Of a DNA stretch of 64,000 nt, positions 1 through 8,395 are shown piece after piece. Made by a program: the position numbers and the translations under genes. Position 1 is the first letter of the stretch. Each line of letters opens with the position of its first letter. The stretch comes from Allobosea robiniae (GTDB taxonomy: Bacteria > Pseudomonadota > Alphaproteobacteria > Rhizobiales > Beijerinckiaceae): contig NZ_FNBZ01000001.1 of NCBI RefSeq assembly GCF_900102525.1, positions 248,001 through 312,000 of the forward strand, given 5' to 3'. Below the pieces are notes generated by a model. It ran no database searches and was not told where the DNA came from. It saw only the letters and a program-made list of their open reading frames with translations.

Positions 1-1840
1 TGTCATAAGTCACTTCGTCGCCACCTTTGACGTCGGCGAGCGCGTAATCCTCTCCCCCATTTTCCTTGATCAGGTCGAACGCCTTGCGGATGCAGGTCAG
101 CATGCCCAGAGCCAGCACATCGACCTTCATCAGCCCGAGCTCGTCGATGTCGTCGCGGTCCCATTCGATGAAGGTGCGGTCTTCCATCGCCGCGTTGCCG
201 ATCGGCACGGTCTCGTCGAGGCGCCCGCGCGACAGGACGAAGCCGCCGACATGCTGCGAGAGATGGCGCGGATAGCCCAATAACCGGGTGGCGAAATCGA
301 CGGCGCGGCGGATCGTCGGATTGGTCGGATCGAGCCCGGCCTGACGGACGCGGGCATCGCCGATCTCGCTGCCCCAGCTACCCCAGTTCGTATCGGCGAT
401 GCGGGCTGTGACGTCCTCGGTCAGGCCCAGTACCTTGCCGGCCTCGCGGATGGCGCTGCGCGGCCGGTAATGGATCACGGTCGCGGCGATTCCGGCGCGA
501 TGTCGGCCGTATTTCCAGTAGATCCACTGGATCACCTCCTCGCGCCGCTCATGCTCGAAATCGACATCGATATCGGGCGGTTCCTTGCGCTCGGTCGAGA
601 TGAAACGCTCGAACAGAACGTCATTCTCGGCGGGGTCGACGGCAGTGATGCCGAGCACGTAGCAGACGGCGGAATTGGCGGCAGAGCCGCGGCCCTGGCA
701 GAGGATGCCCTTGCTCTCGGCGAATTCGACGATCTGGCGGATGGTCAGGAAATAGCGGGCGTAGTCGAGCTTTCCGATCAGATCAAGTTCCTTCGCCAGC
801 AGCTTCTCGACCTTCTCCGGCACACCGTCGGGATAGCGGATCAGGCAGCAGCGGCGGACCAGCTCCACCAGCCAGTCCTGATCCTTCCAGCCGGGTGGGA
901 TCGGCTCGTCGGGATATTCGTATTTGAGCTGGCCGAGATCGAACTCGATGCGGGAGAAGAGATGTTGCGTCTCGGTGATGGCCTCGGGCGCGTCGCGGAA
1001 CAGGCGAGCCATCTCCTGCGGTCGCTTGAGATGGCGCTCGGCATTGGATTCGAGCAGGCGCCCCGCTCGCTCGATGGTGACGCCCTCGCGGATGCAGGTC
1101 AGCACATCCTGCAGGTCGCGCTGAGCGATGGAACCGTAGAGCGCGTCATTGCTCGCGATCAGCGGCGTGCGGGTCGCAGCGGCGATGGCCTTGAGGCGCG
1201 CAAGGCGGCGGCGGTCGTCGCCGCGCCGGTGCATGCTGGCGGCAAGCCAGACCGCGCCGGGTGCGGCATCGTCGAGCCGGGCGAGCAATGCGGGCAGGCC
1301 ATCGAGGCTGCGGCCGGGCATCAGGATCAGCAGCAGGTCACGGGCATCATTGAGGAGATCGTCGAGGACGAGGCGGCATTCGCCCTTCTTCACGCCGTCC
1401 TTCAGATTGCCATGGCTGAGCAGGCGGCAGAGCCGGCCCCAGCCGTCACGATTGGCGGGATAGACGACGATGTCTGGCGTACCGTCGGCGAAGACGAGGC
1501 GGGTGCCGGTCGCGAGCTTGAAGCGCTCCGCCTTCGCCTTCATCTGCGCCGGGGTGAAAGGCAGGGCGGCGAATTCGGCGTTCTCGACCCAGTAATACTC
1601 ACCGGGGCTGCCACCTTCCCGGATCTTGTCCGGTGCCGGCAGGCCGTCCTCGCGCAACTGCTTCAGCGCCGCCCAGGCACGCACCACGCCCGCCACCGTG
1701 TTCCGGTCGGCGATGCCGATGCCGGAGTAGCCGAGCAGCAGCGCCGTCAGCACCATATGCGGCCCCGGCGAAGCGCCGCGCAGGAACGAAAAATGCGAGG
1801 CGGCAACGGGTTCGGCGAAGCTGTTCGCAATCTGATTCAT
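1..1840 (-). CDS. dnaE2: Error-prone DNA polymerase DnaE2 (ImuC), 3' part beyond window
   Basis: This is the catalytic C-family polymerase of the ImuA-ImuB-DnaE2 mutasome, which bypasses DNA lesions during the SOS response. The frame is open from an ATG at 1840 to the left edge, giving about 613 codons of a protein usually near 1,080 residues. The N-terminus has the PHP-domain start typical of the family (SHFSFLRGASP). Further in are the catalytic PDIDVDFEHERR motif and the GQGSAANS-like segment (CQGRGSAANSAVCY) of C-family polymerases. The ATG overlaps the imuB stop by four bases (ATGA), so translation is probably coupled. The C-terminal part cannot be judged here. Confidence 0.95.
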   Translation of the reverse strand, partial: MNQIANSFAEPVAASHFSFLRGASPGPHMVLTALLLGYSGIGIADRNTVAGVVRAWAALKQLREDGLPAPDKIREGGSPGEYYWVENAEFAALPFTPAQMKAKAERFKLATGTRLVFADGTPDIVVYPANRDGWGRLCRLLSHGNLKDGVKKGECRLVLDDLLNDARDLLLILMPGRSLDGLPALLARLDDAAPGAVWLAASMHRRGDDRRRLARLKAIAAATRTPLIASNDALYGSIAQRDLQDVLTCIREGVTIERAGRLLESNAERHLKRPQEMARLFRDAPEAITETQHLFSRIEFDLGQLKYEYPDEPIPPGWKDQDWLVELVRRCCLIRYPDGVPEKVEKLLAKELDLIGKLDYARYFLTIRQIVEFAESKGILCQGRGSAANSAVCYVLGITAVDPAENDVLFERFISTERKEPPDIDVDFEHERREEVIQWIYWKYGRHRAGIAATVIHYRPRSAIREAGKVLGLTEDVTARIADTNWGSWGSEIGDARVRQAGLDPTNPTIRRAVDFATRLLGYPRHLSQHVGGFVLSRGRLDETVPIGNAAMEDRTFIEWDRDDIDELGLMKVDVLALGMLTCIRKAFDLIKENGGEDYALADVKGGDEVTYD

Positions 1841-3381
1841 GCGAAGAGCCCGTGCAGGAACCAGCGCGGCGGGTTGTTTCCGGCCTCGTAGAAGCCGATC
1901 CGGTAGAGCCAGAAACGGCGCCCTTCAGCATCCTCGACGCGATAATAGTCGCGCATCGGTTCGTCCGAACCGTCGCGCCACCATTCGGGCGCGATGCGCT
2001 CGGGACCTTCGGCGCGGGCGACGTCATGGATGAGGCGCCGCCAGCGGAAGCGGATCGGCGGGCCATCCGGTACTTCCGCGATGGCCTCGACAGGCTGGGG
2101 CGGCTCGAAGAGCTGGAGCGGGCGGGTCGGTGGCTCCTGCGGCTCCGGTGCGGACCAAGCTGCATCCGGCAATGGCGCGGCGGCCGAGAGCGCCTTGGCG
2201 GCGCGGACGGGATGATGCGTATCCTGCGCCGCGAAACGCAGCACCCGGTCGCGGCCGAAGCGGGTGACGAGCCGATCGACCAGATCGGCCACCGCCTCCT
2301 CCTCGATGGCACGGCCGTCAAGGCTATGCTGCGGCGTGTCGAGCGGCTCGCAGAGTGGCACTGCGAGCTTGATCGCATCGAAGCCGAAGCCGGGATCGAG
2401 CGGATCGGACAGGGTCTCGATGCGCTCGCGATAGAGCCTGAGCAGTGCTTTCGCATCGCGCGAAGGTCGGCCGGTTTCGAGGGCGAGGCGGCGCACCGCG
2501 CCGTCGCTGCGAAAGAAGCCGAGCTCGAAGACGCGACCGCCCTCGCCGCGGGCTTCCAGCACCCGCGCCGCCTCCCCGATCAGCCTGACGACGACAGCCT
2601 CGAGGCTCGCCGTGTCGGCGAAAGGCTCGGCGAAATGGCGCTCGACCACGCAATCGGGCGGCGGGCGCAGCGGCGTGATGCGACGGTCCTCATGGCCGAG
2701 GATACGCCGGAGCTTGACCGCCATCGCCTCGCCGAAGCGGGCCGAGAGCGTTTCCGAAGGGCGCTCCGCGAGATGAGCCAGCGTCTTGAGGCCGGCACGG
2801 GAGAGCGCGATCACGGTCTCGGCGTCGGTATCCAGCGCGGCGGTCGGCAGCGGGCGGAGCCACGCCTCCTCCTGGCCGGGCGGGATGATGCCGCCGAGAC
2901 CGTGCCGCGCGCAGGCACGGGCGGCGTCGGGCGTGCCGGCGATGGCGGCCTTGAGCTTGAGGCCGCCGCGCTGCATGGCGCGCCCAGCCAGATTACCGAG
3001 CCCCCTCTCGCCGCCGAAGAGATGGGCGCAGCCGGTGATGTCGAGGATCAGGCCATGCGGTTCGTCGAGCGCGACAAGCGGCGTGAAACGGTCGCAGAAA
3101 CCGGCGAGCGCTTCGAGGAATTCGCAATCGGCCTGAGCTTGCGTCTCCAGCGCGACGAGATCGGGAATGCGAGCGCGAGCATCGGCCAGCGTCATCCCGC
3201 GCGTCAGGCCGAGATCGACGGCGCGCCGGTCGCAATCGACGAGGCGCAGGGCATTGCCCTGCATCTCGGTCAGCACGTGCGGCTTCTCAGCCAGCGCGCC
3301 GGAGGCGGGTATCGCGCCCGTCCGCCGCAATCTGTCCGTCGCCAGAAAGGGGAACCAGAGGGCGAGATAGCGGCGCGGCAT
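1837..3381 (-). CDS. imuB: ImuB, inactive Y-family DNA polymerase homologue
   Basis: ImuB is the hub of the SOS mutasome: it binds the beta clamp, ImuA and DnaE2, and lacks the catalytic carboxylates of active Y-family polymerases. The protein from 3381 is 514 residues and begins MPRRYLALWFPFLATDRLRR, the usual ImuB N-terminus; an ATG at 3462 would add 27 atypical residues. The Y-family palm follows (LDITGCAHLFGGE, with G where active polymerases have catalytic acids nearby). Its first 95 bases overlap the 3' end of imuA, and its stop overlaps dnaE2 by four bases. Confidence 0.93.
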   Translation of the reverse strand: MPRRYLALWFPFLATDRLRRTGAIPASGALAEKPHVLTEMQGNALRLVDCDRRAVDLGLTRGMTLADARARIPDLVALETQAQADCEFLEALAGFCDRFTPLVALDEPHGLILDITGCAHLFGGERGLGNLAGRAMQRGGLKLKAAIAGTPDAARACARHGLGGIIPPGQEEAWLRPLPTAALDTDAETVIALSRAGLKTLAHLAERPSETLSARFGEAMAVKLRRILGHEDRRITPLRPPPDCVVERHFAEPFADTASLEAVVVRLIGEAARVLEARGEGGRVFELGFFRSDGAVRRLALETGRPSRDAKALLRLYRERIETLSDPLDPGFGFDAIKLAVPLCEPLDTPQHSLDGRAIEEEAVADLVDRLVTRFGRDRVLRFAAQDTHHPVRAAKALSAAAPLPDAAWSAPEPQEPPTRPLQLFEPPQPVEAIAEVPDGPPIRFRWRRLIHDVARAEGPERIAPEWWRDGSDEPMRDYYRVEDAEGRRFWLYRIGFYEAGNNPPRWFLHGLFA

Positions 3382-4195
3382 GGTCCGTCCGGAAAGATCG
3401 ATCGAAAAGGCTGCATTCCGCAAAGCGATGTCGGTCACGGTCCCACTCCACACGCCACTCACGCTCGGCCACGCCGCCGCGCTGGCGCAGCAATCTCAGG
3501 GCGAAGGCCGGCGCGCCCGGCGCATTCGCCTCCAAGGCCCGCGAGGCCAGCGCCCTCACCTGCCAGCGCGTGCGCGCCGCGCTCGGCGCCTCGGTCGCCG
3601 CGACGCGCAGCAGCAGTACCGGCACGCCCGAGGCTTCCGCCGCCAGGGCGAGACGACGGCTCGCCGTCAGGTCGAAAGGGCGCGGCTCGCCCCAGGGCTC
3701 AATCAGCACGGCCCCGAGCGCCGAACAGCGCGCCGCCTCGGCGCCAGCCCGCAACACGCCCTCGCCGTCGCGCGCCCGCACCAACAGGAGGCGTGACGGA
3801 TCGAGGCCAAATTCGTTCAATCCCGGCGCGTGCAATCGCCCGGCTTCGGCATCGACGAAATCCTGCCGCGCCCACAGGATGGAACGCTCGCTGGAGCCAT
3901 TCCGCGTTTCTTCACGCGAACCGGGGGCGGCTTCGCTCGAAAATGCTCCGGCCTTCTCATCTGCCGCCCCCGCCCGCAGCGCGAGGCCGAGCGCGAAGCC
4001 GGTCGCGGCGGCGAGATCGGCGACCTCGGCAGCGTAGACCTCATGCAGCGCCGCCCGTGCGAGCCCGCCGTTCAGGACTTCGTCCAGCGCAGGCACGCCG
4101 AGGCCGATCCGCCCGGCCGCAACCGGCCCGCCCCGCAAGGCGGCCTCTGAGAGGCTGCGGCGCAGATCGGACAGGGTCGAGGCGGTTTCGGACAT
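3287..4195 (-). CDS. imuA: ImuA, RecA-like mutasome partner
   Basis: First gene of the imuA-imuB-dnaE2 operon; ImuA is a RecA-fold accessory protein needed for SOS mutagenesis. At 302 residues it is longer than the typical 240-270. It carries the family signature LGVPALDEVLNGG with LHEVYA near residues 28-55, and LDPSRLLLVRA mid-protein. Between GLALRA and RSILWARQDF there is an extra stretch of about 28 residues (AGAFSSEAAPGSREETRNGS and flanks). It is encoded by a copy of a palindromic repeat (3907-3949) also found in two intergenic sites nearby. A LexA box lies 15 bases upstream of the ATG. Confidence 0.92.
   Translation of the reverse strand: MSETASTLSDLRRSLSEAALRGGPVAAGRIGLGVPALDEVLNGGLARAALHEVYAAEVADLAAATGFALGLALRAGAADEKAGAFSSEAAPGSREETRNGSSERSILWARQDFVDAEAGRLHAPGLNEFGLDPSRLLLVRARDGEGVLRAGAEAARCSALGAVLIEPWGEPRPFDLTASRRLALAAEASGVPVLLLRVAATEAPSAARTRWQVRALASRALEANAPGAPAFALRLLRQRGGVAEREWRVEWDRDRHRFAECSLFDRSFRTDHAAPLSRPLVPLSGDGQIAADGRDTRLRRAG
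3907..3949. repeat. Palindromic repeat family 1, copy inside imuA
   Basis: Core TTTCTTCACGCGAACC...CTTCGCTCGAAAATGCTC, nearly identical to copies at 4438 and 7757. The outer arms (TTTTC-type/GAAAA) and inner arms (GCGAA/TTCGC) can form a hairpin. This copy lies inside imuA and keeps its frame. Confidence 0.85.
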
Positions 4196-4209
4196 GGGGC
4201 AAGGCTTCT

Positions 4210-4224
4210 GTTCTCTCTTTGTTC
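4210..4224 (-). promoter_or_regulatory. LexA (SOS) box of the imuA operon
   Basis: The plus strand reads GTTC-TCTCTTT-GTTC, an exact match to the alphaproteobacterial LexA operator GTTC-N7-GTTC. It ends 15 bases before the imuA ATG and abuts a -10-like TATAAA (minus strand, about 4226-4231), so a bound repressor would block the promoter. Confidence 0.85.
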
Positions 4225-4304
4225 TTTATAGAACGCTCCCCACCGGAAGGCGAGTCGAGTCTTCCCGCCTTCCCCATGCCCCTGCCAGAGAGTGACGCGG
4301 GGCG

Positions 4305-4349
4305 GGTCTCGTCATTCCGAAGCTGCTTGCGCAAACAGCTCTCGAGACC
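4305..4349. repeat. Intergenic hairpin element
   Basis: Outer inverted repeat GGTCTCG (4305-4311) / CGAGACC (4343-4349) encloses a second near-perfect palindrome, AGCTG-c-TTGC/GCAA-a-CAGCT (4321-4340). It lies between imuA and cls. No function is evident; it may be a divergent-promoter-region repeat. Confidence 0.5.
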
Positions 4350-4437
4350 ACGGCGCTGACATGTGCAGAGGCGCATTCGGAAGAGCAGCGCCCGGAATAT
4401 CCGCTCCGCCGAGGCTCTCGGTTTTCATTTATCGCAA

Positions 4438-4481
4438 TTTCTTCACGCGAACCGACGCCCACTTCGCTCGGAAATGCTCTA
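4438..4481. repeat. Palindromic repeat family 1, upstream of cls
   Basis: Second copy of the element found in imuA: TTTCTTCACGCGAACCGACG followed by CCCACTTCGCTCGGAAATGC and TCTA. It ends 11 bases before the cls ATG, so it may affect translation initiation by folding. Confidence 0.85.
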
Positions 4482-4492
4482 GCCTCAGCGGC

Positions 4493-5938
4493 ATGTGGGG
4501 GATTCTCTCGAGCTATTGGCCGCATATCCTCGCGGTCATCACGATCGCACTGTCGGCGGTCGCCGGCGCGCATGCGGTGATGACCAAGGACGAGGTGCGC
4601 GCCGCCATCGGCTGGGTTGGCGTCATCATCCTCTCGCCGATCATCGGACCGCTGCTCTACGCCATCGCCGGGGTCAACCGCATCCGCCGCGCCTCGATCC
4701 TGGCCCAGCGCCCCGGCCATGGCATGGCGGCGGCCGATTTCCATGTCGAGGACGAGGCGGTCGCGACGCATTTCGGCCGGCGCTTCCTCGCGCTCAAGAC
4801 GCTCGGCGACCGCGTCGCCCGCCACCCGCTGACCACCGGCAACCGCATCGACACGCTGGAGACCGGTGACGAGGCCTATGGCGCGATGCTCGCCGCCATC
4901 GCGGCGGCTGAGCGCAGCATCATCCTGGAAAGCTACATCTTCGACCGGGACCCGATCGGCCTGCGCATCGCCGATGCGCTGATCGAGGCGCAGAAACGCG
5001 GCATCGCGGTCCGGGTGCTGATCGACGCGGTCGGAGCGCGCTATTCGGTGCCGAGCATCGCCGGGCATCTGCGCGAGGGCGGGGTCGCGGTCGACGTCTT
5101 CAACGGCAACATCATCATGGGCCTGCGGCTGCCCTATGCCAATCTCAGGACGCACCGGAAGATCATCGTCGTCGACGGCATCATCGGCTTCATGGGCGGG
5201 ATGAACATTCGCGAGGGTTTCACCCGCGAATTCGCCGGCGACGCCTTCGCCCATGACACGCATTTCCGCATCGAGGGGCCTGTGGTGGCCGATCTCTTCG
5301 CCGTCGCGGCCGAGGACTGGTGCTTCGCCACCGGCGAAGCACTGGCCGGCCCGGCCTGGGAGATTCCGGCGCTGGCGCGAAGCGGCATGCCGGTGCTGGC
5401 GCGCGCGGTGCCCACGGGGCCGGATTCCTATCTGGAAACCAATCACAAGCTGTTGATGGGTGCACTGTCGGTGGCGCGCCAGTCGGTCAAGATCATGTCG
5501 CCCTATTTCCTGCCCGACCAGGAACTGATCAGCGCGCTCGTCACCGCGGCGCGACGCGGCGTCGACATCGATATCGTCGTGCCCTCGGTCAACAACCTCG
5601 TGCTGGTCGACCGCGCCATGACCGCGCAATTCGACCAGATCCTGAAGAATTATTGCCGGATCTGGCGCTCCACCGGCGCCTTCGACCATTCCAAGCTCCT
5701 CGCCGTGGATGGGAGCTGGGCCTATGTCGGCTCCTCCAATCTCGACCCGCGTTCGCTGCGCCTGAACTTCGAGATCGACCTCGAGGTTCTCGACCATGGA
5801 TTCGCCCGCGCGATCGAGCGCCGGATCGAGACGGTGATGTCGACTGCGACCCCGGTCACGCTTGCCGGCCTGCGCGCCCGGCCCTATGTCATGCGTCTGA
5901 TCGACAGGCTGATCTGGCTCGGCTCGCCCTATCTCTGA
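4493..5938 (+). CDS. cls: Cardiolipin synthase, phospholipase D family
   Basis: Membrane phospholipid transferase that makes cardiolipin from phosphatidylglycerol. From the ATG at 4493 the protein is 481 residues, the normal Cls length, with two N-terminal membrane segments (about 8-28 and 40-60). There are two HxKxxxxD motifs: HRKIIVVDG (H221, K223, D228) and HSKLLAVDG (H399, K401, D406). Both are complete, so the enzyme should be active. An upstream in-frame ATG at 4292 is rejected because it would translate the intergenic repeats. An EEP-family nuclease gene follows 88 bases downstream, as with clsB-ybhP in E. coli. Confidence 0.92.
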   Translation: MWGILSSYWPHILAVITIALSAVAGAHAVMTKDEVRAAIGWVGVIILSPIIGPLLYAIAGVNRIRRASILAQRPGHGMAAADFHVEDEAVATHFGRRFLALKTLGDRVARHPLTTGNRIDTLETGDEAYGAMLAAIAAAERSIILESYIFDRDPIGLRIADALIEAQKRGIAVRVLIDAVGARYSVPSIAGHLREGGVAVDVFNGNIIMGLRLPYANLRTHRKIIVVDGIIGFMGGMNIREGFTREFAGDAFAHDTHFRIEGPVVADLFAVAAEDWCFATGEALAGPAWEIPALARSGMPVLARAVPTGPDSYLETNHKLLMGALSVARQSVKIMSPYFLPDQELISALVTAARRGVDIDIVVPSVNNLVLVDRAMTAQFDQILKNYCRIWRSTGAFDHSKLLAVDGSWAYVGSSNLDPRSLRLNFEIDLEVLDHGFARAIERRIETVMSTATPVTLAGLRARPYVMRLIDRLIWLGSPYL

Positions 5939-5982
5939 GCCGAAGCAGTCATATCCCTGATGCTAGAGGCGCCTAAACCGTT

Positions 5983-6003
5983 ACCCGCCCCACCAAGGCG
6001 GGT
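5983..6003. repeat. Hairpin between cls and the EEP nuclease gene
   Basis: Perfect 7-base inverted repeat ACCCGCC / GGCGGGT with a 7-base loop and no T-run. It could stabilise the cls mRNA end or mildly attenuate read-through; it does not look like a full terminator. Confidence 0.4.
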
Positions 6004-6026
6004 CCGGAGCACGAGCCGGCGGAGCG

Positions 6027-7061
6027 ATGCAGAAGAAGAACCAGAGCCTGCCCGCCAGCATCATCGCCTCGCTGCGCCAGCGCAACAACCGCCCCGGCAC
6101 CGTTTCGGCCGGAGAGAACGGTCGTTCCGGGGGCACGCTGGTCGCCTCCTACAACGTCCATAAATGCGTCGGCGTCGATGGCCGCTTCGATCCCGGCCGG
6201 ATCGGGCAGGTGATCCGCGAGATCGCGCCGGATGTCATCGCCCTGCAGGAGGCCGACAAGCGCTTCGGCGCCCGCCACGGCCTGCTCGACCTCGCCCGGC
6301 TGAAAGACGAGACCGGCCTCGTCCCCGTTCCCGTGGAAAGCACCAATGCCGCGGCGCATGGCTGGCACGGCAATGTCGTGCTGTTCCGGCAGGGGCTGGT
6401 GCGCGACGTCCATCAGGTCTCGCTGCCGGGGCTGGAGCCGCGCGGCGCGCTGGTCGTCGATATCGACCTCGAGAGCGGCGCGGCACTTCGGATCGTCGCG
6501 GCCCATCTCGGCCTGCTCAGGCGCTCGCGCTCGCAGCAGGCCCGGATGATCATCGACCTGATGCGCAGCCGGGACGAGCGCCCCACCCTCCTGCTCGGCG
6601 ATCTCAACGAATGGCGCCTCGGCGGCCGCTCGGCACTGAGCGCGCTTGATGCCGCCTTCGGCGCGATGCCGGTTCCGGTCCCGAGCTTCCCGGCCGGGCT
6701 GCCCTTGCTGGCGCTCGACCGGATCATCGCCAACCGCCCGGAAATCCTGTCGCAAGTCGCGGTCCACGATACGCCGCTCGCGCGCATCGCCTCAGACCAT
6801 CTGCCGATCAAGGCCTTCGTCGATCCGGCCATGGCGGCACTGCCGGTCAGCGGCCCCGATTTCATGATCGCGCCGGCCGAGCCGCCGGGCCCCGGCAGGG
6901 CAGCCTTGCATGCCAAGGAGACGCCCCTGCCCCTTCCCGCGTCCTCGCCAGGCGGCAAGGGACGCGCGGGCAGCAATCGCGAACTCGTGCGCAAGGCCGG
7001 CGCCCAATTGAAGCGCGCCGTCAAGCGCACCTTGCGACGGTCGGACGCTCCGACTCGCTAA
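6027..7061 (+). CDS. Endonuclease/exonuclease/phosphatase family protein
   Basis: Metal-dependent hydrolase of the EEP (DNase I-like) fold, 344 residues. The N-terminal strand SYNVHKCVGVDGRFDP supplies the Asn (N43), LQEADKRFG the metal-binding Glu (E75), LLGDLNEWR the Asp/Asn pair, and SDHLPIKA the C-terminal catalytic Asp-His. The last about 60 residues are a basic, Pro/Gly-rich tail outside the fold. It follows cls as ybhP follows clsB in E. coli, so a lipid or phosphodiester substrate is possible, but the substrate is not known. Confidence 0.88.
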   Translation: MQKKNQSLPASIIASLRQRNNRPGTVSAGENGRSGGTLVASYNVHKCVGVDGRFDPGRIGQVIREIAPDVIALQEADKRFGARHGLLDLARLKDETGLVPVPVESTNAAAHGWHGNVVLFRQGLVRDVHQVSLPGLEPRGALVVDIDLESGAALRIVAAHLGLLRRSRSQQARMIIDLMRSRDERPTLLLGDLNEWRLGGRSALSALDAAFGAMPVPVPSFPAGLPLLALDRIIANRPEILSQVAVHDTPLARIASDHLPIKAFVDPAMAALPVSGPDFMIAPAEPPGPGRAALHAKETPLPLPASSPGGKGRAGSNRELVRKAGAQLKRAVKRTLRRSDAPTR

Positions 7062-7169
7062 CGACCGCCGCCTGCGCGAAGCGTTGCAGAGCACGGCTTC
7101 ATGCCGGCAATGCGCTTCAGCGCTGGCCAATCCCGGTGAAGCCTGCTTTCTGGATTCATCAGCCGTACC

Positions 7170-7733
7170 ATGGCGCAGAATCAGATGCCGGATAACTTGG
7201 CCGAGCGCCCGAGCGCGCCGCAGCTCTTCCTGATCTTCACGCGGATCGGGCTGACCAGCTTCGGCGGCGGCCTGAGCGGCTGGATGCTCCGGGAATTCGT
7301 GCAGCGCCGGCGCCTGATGAGCGAAGAGGATTTCCTCAACGGGCTCTCGGTCGCGCAGGCCCTGCCCGGCGTCAACGTCACCAACATGGCGATCTGGATC
7401 GGCTACAAGCTCGGCGGACGCAACGGCGCCATCGCCTCCTGGCTCGGCATCGTCGTGCCCGCCGCCTTCGTCATCGTCCTGATCGGCAGCGCCTTCGCCT
7501 CGCTCAGCGGCTATGAACTCAGCCATGTCGCCCTAAGCGGCGCGGCTTCGGGCGCGATCGGCCTGTCGCTGGCGATGGGGCTGACCGCCGCGCGACGGGT
7601 GCCGCGCCGGGTCTTCCCGCTCGCGATCATGGCCGCGACCTTCGTCGCGGTCGCGATCCTGAAATGGCCGCTGCTCTGGACGGTGCTCGGCTTCGGCTCG
7701 CTCAGCGTCGCCGTGACCTACCGGGACGGTTGA
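7170..7733 (+). CDS. chrA: Chromate transporter, N-terminal-half protein
   Basis: Short-chain CHR-family membrane protein (187 residues) equivalent to the first half of a full ChrA chromate efflux pump. It has the family motif FGGGLSGWMLREF in the first membrane segment, LPGVNVTNMAIWIGYKLGG, and several hydrophobic segments through residue 187. The other half is encoded 72 bases downstream; short-chain CHR proteins act as pairs in opposite membrane orientation. Confidence 0.9.
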   Translation: MAQNQMPDNLAERPSAPQLFLIFTRIGLTSFGGGLSGWMLREFVQRRRLMSEEDFLNGLSVAQALPGVNVTNMAIWIGYKLGGRNGAIASWLGIVVPAAFVIVLIGSAFASLSGYELSHVALSGAASGAIGLSLAMGLTAARRVPRRVFPLAIMAATFVAVAILKWPLLWTVLGFGSLSVAVTYRDG

Positions 7734-7756
7734 GCTCTTTTTTGTTTCAGTCGCAT

Positions 7757-7800
7757 TTTCTTCACGCGAACCGGTGCCCACTTCGCTCGAAAATACTTTA
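7757..7800. repeat. Palindromic repeat family 1, between chromate transporter genes
   Basis: Third copy: TTTCTTCACGCGAACCGGTG then CCCACTTCGCTCGAAAATAC. It fills most of the 72-base gap between the two chromate transporter genes and ends five bases before the second ATG. Confidence 0.85.
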
Positions 7801-7805
7801 GGCCG

Positions 7806-8342
7806 ATGCAATCCCTGCCCTTCAGCATCCTGCTCGTCTTCCTGCCGCTCTCGCTGGTGACCATCGGCGGCGGCCAGAGCGCCATCGCCGACATGCATCG
7901 CCAGATCGTCGAGGTGCATCAGTGGATGAGCGCCGCGCAATTCGTCGACGCCTTCGCGATCGCGCGGCTGGCGCCGGGGCCGGGCTCGCTGCTGGCGACG
8001 CTGATCGGCTGGCAGATCGCCGGGTTCTGGGGCGCGCTCGCCGCCACCGCCGGCATCTTCGGGCCGACCGCCTTCCTGATCTACGGCGTCGCCCATATCT
8101 GGTCGCGCTACGAGGGCGCCCGCCTGCTGCGCGCGCTTGAGAGGGGCTTGCGACCGGTCGCTGCGGGCATGATCCTGGCGGCGAGCTATGTGCTGATCCA
8201 GTCCCTCGACAGCGGCTGGCTCGGCCGCGGCATCGCGCTGGTCTCGACAGCCCTGCTGATGCTGACGCCGGTCAATCCGCTCCTGCTGATCGCCGGCGGC
8301 GCCGGCTGTTTCGTCGGGCTGCACCTGCTGGCACTGATCTGA
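7806..8342 (+). CDS. chrA: Chromate transporter, C-terminal-half protein
   Basis: Partner short-chain CHR protein, 178 residues. It has the mirrored family motif TIGGGQSAIADMHRQ in the first membrane segment and LAPGPGSLLATLIGW next to it, then hydrophobic segments to the C-terminus (ends LLALI). It should form a heterodimeric chromate or other anion exporter with the preceding product. Confidence 0.9.
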   Translation: MQSLPFSILLVFLPLSLVTIGGGQSAIADMHRQIVEVHQWMSAAQFVDAFAIARLAPGPGSLLATLIGWQIAGFWGALAATAGIFGPTAFLIYGVAHIWSRYEGARLLRALERGLRPVAAGMILAASYVLIQSLDSGWLGRGIALVSTALLMLTPVNPLLLIAGGAGCFVGLHLLALI

Positions 8343-8395
8343 CCGCCGCCCGCGGAGTCGAGCCAAAGCTCCAGCTTCACTGGCCACGGAGCATT

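Noticed and set aside
1633-4359. Long plus-strand ORF (908 codons) opposite imuB/imuA, and a similar one at 470-1891
   Set aside because: Antisense shadow of high-GC genes: low-complexity Arg/Pro/Ala translation, no domain motifs, while the minus strand carries clear ImuA, ImuB and DnaE2.
4292-4492. Upstream start for cardiolipin synthase
   Set aside because: It would translate two intergenic repeat elements and lengthen the protein beyond normal Cls size.
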